Part shown: positions 15,441 through 28,220 of the stretch, one piece after another
How the letters are laid out: each line of letters starts with the position of its first letter
Numbering within the stretch: position 1 is the stretch's first letter
From: Litomosoides sigmodontis
Lineage: Eukaryota; Nematoda; Chromadorea; Rhabditida; Onchocercidae
Direction: 5' to 3'
Length of the DNA stretch: 64,000 nt
NCBI GenBank assembly: GCA_963070105.1
Contig: OY718806.1
Coordinates: forward strand, 1,881,365 to 1,945,364
Program-made: the position numbers and the translations under genes
The notes under the pieces: model-generated
What the model was told of the DNA's origin: nothing
The model's input: the letters and a program-made list of their open reading frames with translations, nothing else
Databases searched by the model: none

Positions 15441-18046
15441 TCATCGTCGTTGCTACGATCACCCAGCAAGCACTTACTAGAATCGAAGCCGGCCGCAGAA
15501 GTGCAGCGCATCCTCTTTCCTCCTCCACAAAGCTAACAAATGCCACCCGGAAGAACGCCAGTAACATTAACGTGTCCGTTCCTTCCTAACACAAATGTAC
15601 CCTTCCTTTACGGGACAATTTCTTTTTAATTTTTCTAGTTAAGATTTCATTGATGGAAATATTTGTGAAACATGTGATAGGAGTTATGTGAAGTAACATA
15701 GGTAGGATGGAAAATTTAGGGGGATAAAAGAGGGGGAGAAATGGGAGAGATGGGGGGGGGGGTGCGACCTGGGAAGGGGTAGGGTTGATGGAACATCAAG
15801 GTCAGTCATTCTTATGAATTCGTTCATCCCACGCATTTCGACGCTACCGTCGTGCTTTTCTTCCTCCTCCGCTTTGTTTTCATTTAACTATTATCAGTAA
15901 CACCAGCAACTATCATCCACGACTGTATGTTTTTATTTTTGTTTTTAATTTTCAAAAAAATTTTTAGTGAGTGAAGTTATTAACCGCCAATTTCACTTAT
16001 TGTTAGTTGTGCAAACTTTTCAAACTAGACATTATTTATTCATGGGAATATAATAGTGTAAGCAAAATGTGGAATTTGTTTATTGAAAAAGACGGGAATG
16101 TTAGTTGTATTAGGATTTGATCACTTTTCATTTATTACCACCCGAACAATACTTGTTGCATCTAGGAATTTTTGTCGTTGAATTACCAAAAATAATTTTT
16201 GTTATTATGGAATAATGTAGTTTTACGTTTTTACGCGGTATAAAATTTGACAATTGAATTGATGGAAATTAGCCGAGTGCTAAGGGAATAATTAGGCTTC
16301 AAAAAGGTTTTTTTTTTGGTTGTTTTAGTAGTTTATACTGTAATATAAACGTGATTTAAAATTAATTTGTAATTGTAATGCATATCTGTCCTTTGATACC
16401 TGTCCTCTATCTATGGAAGAAGAGATGAGTGTGAAAGAAACGTGAGTAAAGAAATATATATGATTAAGGCGGTGCAATAAACTAAAAGGTAATAAGGAGT
16501 GGAAAAAAAATTTTTTAAAACTTAAGTTTATTGTTTATTCCACATAAAAATGAGGAGGAAAAGTTAATTTTTCGCCCAAGAAAAGCTATTAATTTAAAGT
16601 TAGCCAATCATACGTGCAATGCAATTTCTAATTTCGTTCTTTTTTTTTTCCTCCACCTCCTTCTTATTCTTTTTCTCTCCTATTCGTGTTTAAAGTTTCA
16701 CTTTTATGTAGCTTTAAAATCTCTCGAAAGAAATTTTTGAAAATTCCTTTCATGTATGGTGTGACGATGATGGTGATGATGCTGATTCATTCGTTTATCG
16801 GTTTGAAAAACGGGCAAATGCACTATTAACTGCATGCATCATCGTCATCATTAGTTTATGCAAATAAATTAGTTGACATTTGAAAGCAGAAGGATAAACG
16901 TGAAATGCCTAAAAATAACGCTAATGTAATTTAGAAAATTTTGAATTAAAAATTTGGAAAATAGTGAGTGATATAGAAATTTGTTAAATGCTAGATGAAC
17001 TATCGATCATCCATCATTCACCATTGTCATTGTATGTATGATAAGGCAAATGCTTTGAAAAAACATTTTTTTTTTAAATTTTATTTTAAACTTTGCAATA
17101 TAATTGGAATAATTTAACCTTTTGATTAGTTACCAACTTGAAAATTTTTGTGTGCGCATAATATTTTTTATTTGGAGAGAAATAAAAATCAGTAATGTGA
17201 GTTTTCTCTTATCCTCAAATTCAACACCATTTTCTTTTTTCCATTTGTCAATCACTTAACTTTGATTTTTTCAGTAAGTGCTATGAAGGCAAAACACGTT
17301 AGTCCACATTTAAAATTTTTTAAATTAAACACTGTTTATTTTCGCTATTAGTGGTAAATTTTTTGATGGGAGAGAGAGAGAGAGAGAGGGAAAGGGAGAA
17401 AAAATGGGAAAAGGAAAAAAAAACTGCTTCATTCGTTGCTGCACTTTTTCACGATATTCACTCCTTTTTTCTTAATTTCTACCTTCTCATTTTAAACTAT
17501 GTTATGAACAGTTGATCTTCGCTCAACTTTTCCTTCCTATTTTAAGCATCACTTCCGTCTTTCTCTTTTGATCCATTAAATTGGAATGAATATTTTTCGT
17601 TTTATTCTCTACGTGATTGGTCAATTTCTTTCTCACTATTTCTTTCAATTCATTTTAGGATTAGTTTTGTAGCATTTTAAAAAAAATAATAGGAAAAATT
17701 TTTTGCAAATCGAATTAATAATTTATTAATTATTTGATATTTTCATCTCAGAAAACGAATTGTCTTGCAGTAAAATGAGAAACGAAGAATACTAATTGGT
17801 AGATTTTGAAACTGCGATGATAAATTGCACTAGTTACAGTAATTTTGATATTAAATTTCTGATTAGATGTTAGTGGTAGTTCAAATTTTTAACTGACATA
17901 TCATAACGCTCATCATCATTTTGCTTGCAAATGAGCAATTATTAAACACACTCAAATATTTGCAATAATTATTTCAATATTAAGTATTCGAAATATGAAA
18001 GTTTAAAAGTTTCATATTCAGGATTTTTTGAGCAGCAACCTGTGAG

Positions 18047-18054
<8 letters not shown>

Positions 18055-18139
<85 letters not shown>
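18055..18139. repeat. (AT)n microsatellite, ~85 bp
   Basis: Pure alternating TA run with no interruptions, so it is self-complementary and able to form a cruciform or hairpin. Confidence 0.97.
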
Positions 18140-18142
<3 letters not shown>

Positions 18143-21100
18143 TGTTGTAGAAGTTTTGAAAAATTAACGTTTGCAAGTATTTTATATATCAGTAAATGAT
18201 TTGATTATTTCACTCTTAACATTTGTTTGTTTCCTTCGAAAAATAAACTTTTTTTTCATCAAATATTACAATGAAATAGAATAGAAGGGGACAATTAGTG
18301 ATGTAGAGATGATTCTCATTACTAGCTAGTGAAATTCAATCATCAATTTTAACAGTTGTATAAACACTATTAGTACACTTAGAGGACTTTTTTTTTCTTA
18401 AATGAATGAAATTTTGCTATGCAACATATCGGATCGGGTGGTTGTTGTTGTTGTTATATGACAGAAATAGGCAATGTGAACGTGTTATCGATGATAGTCC
18501 GCTGAAAGAGGATAGCATTAAAATATATAAATTATAAATTGTAATTAAATGAGGAGGAGGAAGAGCGAATGGTTCCAGAATCGATAGTTAAATGGGCCAA
18601 AAGGATATGGATAGATAAAATAAAAGCCACAAGTGGATAAAGATCAGCTTTGAAAAAGTGTGTGCATGATGAAGTCATAGAATAAATTGCGTCATGAGAA
18701 TAATGCATAAATGAATTTCCAAACTAGTTATTTCCTAAAAATCACATCGAGCCATCGATTATCATCATTTTGATATCGTCCAATCGTTGCAACTCACATG
18801 CCACATTTTAATTATTAGAAAAATATGAAAGATTAAAATTTATATATTATAAATTTAGTTTAAATTTTAATCTTTTAAACATTACGATTTCTAATGCTTG
18901 TTATAATTTTGTAAAGCTAACAAAGCTATTAGCTTTTTCTCGTTTTGATTTTAAGAAGTAAGGAAAAAACTTTTTTCTGTATTTAAACAAGACGAAATTT
19001 AAGATATAATTTCCGGATTGTTTTATAAAAATATGCGTAAAGATTCACTAAAGCATCCTTCATAAAGTTTTCGAAATATGCGATGGTTTATTGACGTTAG
19101 ATAAACGTTTGATTATTTAAAAAAAAATATTTAAGTGAAACCCGATTTGTTAATTAGATTTGTTTAATTTTATTTCCAATTTTAGTTTCATCGAGTACTA
19201 ATTAAATCTAATTTAATATCCCAAAAATCTTTTCCCCTTTTTTTTTAACGAAAATCTGAATAAATTGCTCATTCCTGTATGAAATTCTCTTTCAGCATGC
19301 ACATTTTCTTTCTATTTACCTATTATTTAGCTTTGAATAGTTCAAAATTATTATACAAATGCTCCTAAATTCTTCAAAAAAAAGCGGAAAACGGAGAAAA
19401 AGTGAAAGGAGAAAGAGAGACGGAGAAAAAAGAATTAAAATTTAGAAATATTATTGCGAATTATTTATAACCTTTTTTTTTTCATTTCAGCGGTCTACCA
19501 TTTCGCAGTATTTTTGGTTCTTATCACTCCTATCCGATCCATGAAAAACAAAATGAGAAGATAAACGGGTGTTTGTAAGAAAATGCAAAGAAGTATGGAA
19601 GGTGAAAAAAAAAATAGTCGGACATTTTAGCTAACAAATCCAAAAAAGAAGAGGAGTGGTAGATTTTATCAGCCACTCAAAAATTGAGGAGATCGAGTGA
19701 GTGGGATGTAAATTACCGAAAAAACGATGATGAAAAATCATCGAAGTGTTTTGAGTGTTCATTGCTTTTAATTTTTTGTTCATTTCCATTTGCTTGTTTC
19801 GAAATTTGAAAATCTTATTTTTTTTCTCTTTTCAATTTTTTTTCTTTTGATATTTCGCAGCTGGAAATTTTACAGTGTGAAAATTTTGATGCCTAATTTA
19901 ATTATTTCATATTGTTTTGTTATGTCTCATTTTCCATGTTTGAAAAGATAAAAATGTAGTATTGGCCATTTTTTAGGTTAAAAATTTTATAAATGACGGT
20001 CGCTTGTTATATTACCATTGAATATTTACTTAGACTTGTAATAGATTTAATTAATGAAATAACTAGTAAATGAATTTCTATTTTACCATAAATTTTTGAT
20101 AGTATTTTCGGATCATTTCAATGTTAGGTTACAGTAGGGAAGCATTCATGTAACTTTGGTAATTATCCATTACTCTACCAAAATGCGCGTAAATAAAACA
20201 AGTTCTTGTTGAATTGCGGTCACTTAGATGAGGAAGGCATTCAGACGCTGTCGCATCAGCCGATGACCATCAAATTGAGTGAAATCCTCGATTTATGATG
20301 GTCAATGAATTTGTCGATGATTATGTTATGCTTGAAATGATGTGATTTTCTTCATGTTAGCATTGGTTGAATGGAATCAGAAAGCTTATTGGTTTTGCTT
20401 GTTGTAGCTAAGTTAAGTGCGCTAAATCATCCCGATGGATTTGCGCTACTTCTCTTTCGCTTTTCTCATTTATTGCTATAACCATTATCATCGTCACTAT
20501 CAGCATTATAGTTTATCAATTTTACTATCATTAGCATCTAGTGCGGTAGGAGTGACGCATATTGCTGCTGCTTTCACGAATAATTTTGTACGATGATCAC
20601 TGGCCTTTTATCTTTCCGGTATCTCATTCATGCCTGTCCACTATGATCCTGATTGTTTGACTTTTCTTATTCCCATCATTTCTTCTCTCCTAATCTTATC
20701 ATCTATGAATTCGTCTAACGCTATTTGCTTACATCAAATTTCAAATTTTCCAACTATCATCTGTTAATTCATACTTCAATTTATGATTTTACAATAATTT
20801 AACGATTTATATCATATTCTGTGTGAGTGCATAGGTACTAGTAGAAGAAGGATAACGTATATATCGTAATTTAATTTCACATTCAGGAAAATAATACACT
20901 ATATTGTAGAGGAAGAGGCGGAGGGAGAAGAGAGAGGGATTCTTTAATGCATGTGATTAATAATAGTAGGTATAGGTGTAACCATTCCTGTTTGACCAAT
21001 TTTTTTTTCCGAGCTACTGACGTGTGATTTAAATGTTCTACCTATGAGATCTGTAGAATTGGAAAAAAGTGGAAAAAGCCATGAATGCTAAATGATTCTT

Positions 21101-21570
21101 GCATAGCTTATATAATGTTTTACAAATTTAGTCTTAAATTATGATGATTTCCTCCTTTTTTTTCCTTTAACATAAAGTCATATATGCGTTCTGAAACAAT
21201 TAAATTGGAATTTAATTTGAATAATCGATTAATTAGTGATAGATGATGTGGTAACAGAGTGAAACAGGAATTTTTGCTAAGAAATAAATTATTGGACAAG
21301 TTTGGTGAAGATAGGGAGAGATATGATTTAAAGTTTGGTTGAATATTATTGTTGTAATTGATTATATTTCATTCCTCTATTTTGCATTCATTCATGAATT
21401 GTTCATTTATATGATTCTTTTGATTTTGTCTCATTCAATGAAAGAAATGTATGCATTTCATTGAAATTGCAACGGCTATGTTTCAATGCTATTCAATAAT
21501 AAGAAAAATTATGAGAATGGTTTCGGTTAAGAGCAGAGAGAGGAAGAGAGAGTTTGAATTTGAAAAGAAT

Positions 21571-22330
<760 letters not shown>

Positions 22331-22338
22331 CTGCTCCC

Positions 22339-22397
22339 AGTGGTACTAGTACTGGTACCACTAATCTCCTAGTGGTACTAGTACTGGTACCACTAAT
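22339..22397. repeat. Duplicated near-palindrome at the edge of the ACT array
   Basis: A 27-bp segment occurs at 22339-22365 and again at 22371-22397 (32-bp period). Each copy begins AGTGGTAC and carries the reverse complement GTACCACT 16 bp later, around a central TAGTACTG, so each can fold into an 8-bp stem; the two copies can also pair with each other. Confidence 0.85.
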
Positions 22398-23051
22398 ATT
22401 AATTACTCCACGACCGCTAAAAGCACTAGTACTGCCACTACCAGTACTACTGCTACTGCTATTGCTGTTGCGAGGACAAGTGCTGCTGATGTTTCTGTTG
22501 CGCTCGCTGTGACTATTAGTTTCAGTTTGGTTTATAGTTAGTGTTAATACTTCTACTTCTACTACTAGCACTGCTGCAATTGCAACGTTGCACATGTACA
22601 GTGCTGCAGTTGCGGTAATAACATTTATTTCTTCCTTCAATGCATAAAAAAATTTTTCCCTTTTTTTTGGATTAGGTAGCTCTCATCGAATACCATTTTA
22701 GTTGATAAGTTAATTATTGACAAATTTTGCAGCGCGTACAAAATTCGTTTATCATTATTCATTTATAATTAAACAGTATTTATGAATGGTAAACGGTTTT
22801 GATTTTGATATATGAATGTTAATAAAAAATATGGAAATGTTATAGCTTGCAATTCTGAACTGTTTACAGTGTAAGAAGATGCTGAATTTCACGTATAAAT
22901 TATAGAAAAATTATGAAATTTCATGTATGAATTATGGAAAAAGTTTCTTTTAAATTGAATATTTTTTAAAAAATTTTAAATTATCAATAAATGAATAATA
23001 TTTGCGTTGTATTTATCAAATTTAAAGAGTTTCCCGTATACATTTTCCACA

Positions 23052-23413
23052 TATAGCAATAAAATTTAGCTGTAATGGATTTATTGCATTTGCATTTGAA
23101 ATGAATGTAAATAATGCGTGATATTGTTAATTTGAAGGCTTAATGATATTGGTATCCTCCCTAATCGCTGTTGTTATCAGTCAAAAAGGTCACTGTTGTT
23201 ATCACATCAAATTTAAATTAATTTGAATTTAACTTTTGTTTGAAATTGATACGAAATTGATCGAATATTTCTTATGGTTATTTTTCAAAAAGACGGAAGA
23301 ATTTTCTTTTAATTCCTGAATTTGAGCTGTTTTTTTTATAGCAATAAAATTTAGCTGTAATGGATTTATTGCATTTGCATTTGAAATGAATGTAAATAAT
23401 GCGTGATATTGTT
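23052..23413. repeat. 77-bp exact direct repeat (two copies, 285 bp apart)
   Basis: Positions 23052-23128 and 23337-23413 are identical over 77 bp (starting TATAGCAATAAAATTTAGC, ending GCGTGATATTGTT). They lie just upstream of the RING gene, the second about 310 bp before its start codon. The segment has no open frame of note. Confidence 0.92.
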
Positions 23414-23537
23414 GACAGGTTCTGTCATTATGATTTTTACTTTTTCTGCATACGTTCGTTCTATACACATATCGGCTTAATTAACGAGCAACTTGTGTAA
23501 ATTCTCAATCACAAATTGATGAATTTCTTTTTTTCAG

Positions 23538-23632
23538 AGAGGGTACCGAACGGTGCAATTGATTTCAGTGCCCTCAGATGTGTCTTCATCTAGTCAGAAA
23601 TATCTCTGGAAACCAGCTGTACTGCTATTTGC
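23538..23632 (+). other. Possible 5' leader exon of the RING gene
   Basis: A strong acceptor-like site (TTTTTTTCAG) ends at 23537, and the following segment runs open to a GT donor at 23633. Its frame does not join the next coding exon correctly, so if it is transcribed it is more likely untranslated leader, or the site may be a trans-splice acceptor. This is inference only. Confidence 0.3.
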
Positions 23633-23723
23633 TGGTATATATAGGAATTATTGCAAATTGTTGCTAATATGTGTAATCTTTGAAAATCAAATTTTTAAAA
23701 TTTTGCTAACAATTAAAAACAGG

Positions 23724-26700
23724 ATGTCGGGTAGAGAAGTGGAATCAGCCCTTCATCTTGGCTTCGTCTTTCAACAAATTCCAGGTTTGGTTTTTTTTTT
23801 GCCTTCCTTGAATTACTTTGCATATTAATTTCTTATGCATGTATTTTCTACAAAAAAAAAAAGAAAAGTTTTAGTAATATGAGAAAATTGAATGTACTGT
23901 TAATTACTAAGTGGGAAAATTTTGAGGAAAATGTATCTTTGATGCATAAAAGTTTTGTGGAAAGTTGTGAATTTGTTTTGTTTTCTTTTTTAATCGTCAA
24001 TTTTATTACATACACACTGCTTACATAGACATACATACATGCATGTGTGGAATTGAGGAGTTTGAATGCACACATAAATTCAAAAATTTCTTTTAACATT
24101 GTTGTTTTGAATTTTAAATTTTATATGGATTGCATGCTTCCAAGCATCACTACTGCATATTCATGTTATAGTTGTTTTTTTTTCTTGTTAACATTACACT
24201 TTCCGAAATTTGAACCATTATAATGGCTAATTTTGAGTGCTACCTTCAATAAAATCATCCTTTAATGTGGCTGCTTTTTATTGCTATCTATCGAAGGATG
24301 AGAAAAATCAATGTTTCGGTTAAAGTTGTTAGTGATAGTGATAGGAGCACAAACAGTGTAATCACAGGAAAATTAGCGTTGCATCAAATTTTGCGAAAAA
24401 AAAATGGATTTGGAAAGGAATGAAATTTTGTTAAATTTGTCAAAATTTTGTTTCGCATTTTATTCTTTATAAAAAAGTTTGAGAAAAAATCTTGTTTCTT
24501 TTCTAAAAATAAATTAGTTTATTGTAACAGTATGGTAATTTATGATATACATATATCACTATCTTGTGATAGGGGGCATTCATTAATTTATCACGCATCA
24601 TGATATTGACAGCCAATTCTGATGATGATGTTTGAAACTCTTAGATCTTAGATTAAATGATGAAATTTAATTCAATTCCTAATCATAAGGTCTAAGATAC
24701 CAGTGTATAATCATACTCACAAAATACCTTTTTTTTTCCCAAAAATGAAGTTTTATACTTTCTAGTTTGAAACATAAAAATTTAATAATGTCGCAGTCGA
24801 TAGTGAAACTTCGTTAAAATCACTTATCGATAATGGGAAATTGCATTCTCTTTACTCAATCAACGTGTTCGTCAAAACTTTTACTTTGCAAAATTTTTTA
24901 TTTAGTGCAAGTTTACAGAAACGTCAACCGTACCAGCAACATCTGGTGAGACGTCACGTAAGCGTACGGCAGATGTGGAACCAACTGCAGATGTTCCTTC
25001 AGCAAGTCGCCGTCGTCGTAATGCTAATACGGATGCATCATCGTATATTAGACCTGCATTTCCCAGTTGCTGCGTTAATGGTTGGCTATTCTATTCTATT
25101 ACTTATTTAAGTTAATGATCAGCTAAATAGTTCTCAATATCCCGAAAAAAATTCAGTATTAAGTTGATCTTTAAAGAAAAACTCACTAATTAATAATGCC
25201 GAACATTTCTTGCTAATCGAAATACAAAGCGTTACCTCTTTGCACGCCTGTTAATGATAAAAATAAATGGAAAAAAATGAATGAAGCATTATTTTGATAA
25301 CTAAATTAAAATTGTCCTCGAAATTTCGCATATTTCTTTCCGGGTATTTATTCACTAGTATTGATAGTGTTTGATTAATCGTATTGCGTACGATTGTGGA
25401 GTGACGGTTCAAAGTCTCTCTCCTCTGTATTTGTCGTGTCAGGATTATTGTCATTATTATATAAAAGATAAATGATAGAATTCTTCTAATTCACACTTCA
25501 CTTAATCTGTGTTGCCGTTAATGGGAAGTGTTGAAGTATCGAGAAAATAGTAGTGCAGTGCTTGTATTTGTAAATATTGAAATATTAAGTTCGGTATTTT
25601 TAATTACAAAAATCGACTTAAAAATATCGTGATAAAAGATGAGATTGTGCAATAAAAATTATATTTAGAAGGAAGGAAAAATAGAATTTCAAGCTAAATT
25701 TACAGTTGCAGATAAAAAATATTAAGATATTCTCCCACCGTAAACATTTCCTAAATTAGCTAATTCTACTTTCAGGTGTTGTTGAGCAAACGTGCCTCAT
25801 GCCTTCATCTACGGGTTATGATGTTGCCGTTCCTGCTGTACAACCACCTATAGCGCCAAGTTTTGGACCTCAGGTTATCGCTCCTCAAGTTCACGCTCAG
25901 CTTACTGCTCTGCCGAGCACATCTCTTGTACATAATGTGGTTTGTTCATTTAGTAAATTTCTTCTTTTATCCTGGAATGTTTGTTTGTTTCAGGGAATTG
26001 AGATCAGACAACGGCCAAACCTCTCGGTATGATGTCTTAAGTATAAAATGACGATAGCTTTAGTTAATCTCCGATACAAATTATAATATGCAAATTTCAA
26101 ATAAATAATTTCCAGACTCCAATTGCTCTTCACCTTCATGGACCTCCTTCGGTCACAAATTATGCTTACTTTCTGCCACACCCGGTTGGTGCATTCTTTT
26201 TCTTTTACTCTTATGTGCTAAAGTAAATTTGTTTGGTTGAATATAGTCGTAGCATAGATGGATATCAGAAGATATTATCACCGATGTATTTGCTAATAGC
26301 AATAAGTATTTTTTTATATTCGAAAAGGAAAAAGAAGAAATAGCATGCGTTCCTGAGCATTATATGGAAGATATATGGATGGAAGATTGCCAACTAAATT
26401 TAACTAAGTTTAAGTAAAGTATATAAAGCACTTGTTATATTAATACAGTCATTGATGGGTTTACGCCTGCCATCAACACCAGTGCAATATCTATCGCAGG
26501 ATATTCCATTTCTGGATCACTCGTTCATTTCTCCATCTATGAGTTTTCGAGAATATTCTCGCCTTCGACGTTCATTGGATGAACTCCCTGTGTAAGCGAA
26601 ACATTCTCCTCTTCCCTCTTGCATTCATTTTGTACAGATTTATACTTGATAGATGAGTGAGTGCATTGGTTATTCCTATCAGAGTAAGTGAAGAATGCTT

Positions 26701-28220
26701 TTTATTTAATCAATTATTATTGTACGTGTGAGGAGTGAGGAGGATTTCTTATCCACAGTCATCATAATGTGTTTTTGGCACTTATCCAATCTACAGATAC
26801 ATGAAGTGGTTGCAAGTAGGGGATGCGTGCAAACGGCTGGCTGTAAGATGCAAATTTTGCATGTTTTGTTTGGAAATTTTCGATCATACTTTTTGCGAAC
26901 CATTTACATTGCACTATTATTTGTGAGCTGGATCACTTTACAGGTCAGCATCTGGAGTTCCATCGACAATGAGTGGTGGTAACAGCAATTGGGATCACAG
27001 TTTGGCGCACTACCGTCTGTTTCCTGGATTTCCATACACTTCGGGATCAATTAATGGGCAAATGGAAGCAGCAGCTTCTCGTACGCAAGTTGGCCAAGGG
27101 ACTACTGAGACGGGCGCTGATTCAGCTACTGCTACACACATTCTGGCAAGTGTTGGAAGGACTCGTAATCCTACTGCAATGGAATATTTTGGTGAAAGCA
27201 CTCGAAACCCTATCCCGTTGGTATGTTTTTGCACCGTCTCTTTCTACGTTCAATCTTTTATTGTTTGTATTTGAGTAGAAAAACGCACCTGTCTGTGCTT
27301 ACTCGTTATGTGCAATTAATGAGTTGAATGATAGAAGTTGTGCAAGAATAAGATTTTTAGCATCAAATCGTTAGATCAATCAATTTAGGTAGCTAAGTAT
27401 CTCTGTATGGGAATGTGTTGAATTCAGGTTGAGGGACCAGTTGCTGTTCCGACGATGACTGCAGACTGGATGCCACAGCAACCGACACTTCAAACTGCCA
27501 TCGAAACTGTCTCAGCAACTGGTTATAATCAGGAGTTGGAACGCTTGGCAACTGGTGAGATTCCGTTCCGTGCGTGGGAAGCAGCAGTACTGCAAATCTT
27601 TGATCGAATGGGACCGCAGATTAATCCAGGTCGTATGCCACCGAAAGGAATGACAAAGTAAACTTTTATCTGCATATGTTTAGAAGATATTTGGAAAACA
27701 GACAACAATGCTTTATTTCGGAATTTGAATGTTTGTGCTGGATGATTTTCCTGAACATTTAGCTGATAATCATGATATTGATACGATAACGGGTTTAAAT
27801 TACAATTTTTACATTTGCAGAAATGAAATTGACAAGCTAAAATCATTCCGTATCGTTGATCCAATACTGCTGAAGGAAAAAGTATGCGTAATTTGTCAAT
27901 GCGATTTTGAAAAACGTGATGTGGTTCGCATGCTACCGTGCGCACATCATTTTCATCTGAAATGCATTGATAAATGGCTGAAGGGTAATCGTACATGTCC
28001 AATTTGTCGCCAGAATGCTGCACCGGACGAAGATGAAACTGTCGAAAGAGTATCTGCTAGAGGTACGGGAACATCTGCTGAACTAAGTGAAACAGGAGCC
28101 GAAAATACTTCCGCTGATGAGGATGGCGATCTTGGAAATTCAAGTGCAGAAGTTCAAGTTATTACGCAAATGGGAGCAACACCTGAACCATCGGATCTAT
28201 CATTTCATGATTCGCATTAA
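23724..28220 (+). CDS. RING-H2 E3 ubiquitin ligase, RNF38/RNF44-like
   Basis: Nine coding exons that keep frame: 23724-23784, 24919-25080, 25776-25936, 25994-26026, 26116-26184, 26449-26591, 26944-27220, 27428-27657, 27821-28220; predicted 511 aa, close to the usual length of RNF38. The N-terminal two thirds are Ser/Thr/Pro/Gln-rich with an Arg-rich patch (SRRRRN). A conserved helix (AWEAAVLQIFDRMG, then GMTKNEIDKL) precedes a complete RING-H2: C401, C404, C419, H421, H424, C427, C438, C441, with the family's WLKGNRTCPIC. The last 70 residues are acidic and Ser/Thr-rich. The family transfers ubiquitin with an E2 through the RING; substrates cannot be read from sequence. The start was chosen because ATG directly follows an acceptor (AACAG|G) and every later junction agrees in phase; an upstream leader exon may exist. 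The RING and helix are certain; the exact early exons are less so. Confidence 0.88.

Noticed and set aside
15105..15567. His/Pro/Thr-rich and Val-rich frames of 60-100 codons
   Set aside because: They follow the CAC/CCA repeat in all frames; no conserved domain and no exon neighbours.
24841..25110. Alternative 89-codon frame over the second RING-gene exon
   Set aside because: It does not join neighbouring exons in phase; the chosen frame connects both sides and continues into the family's conserved end.
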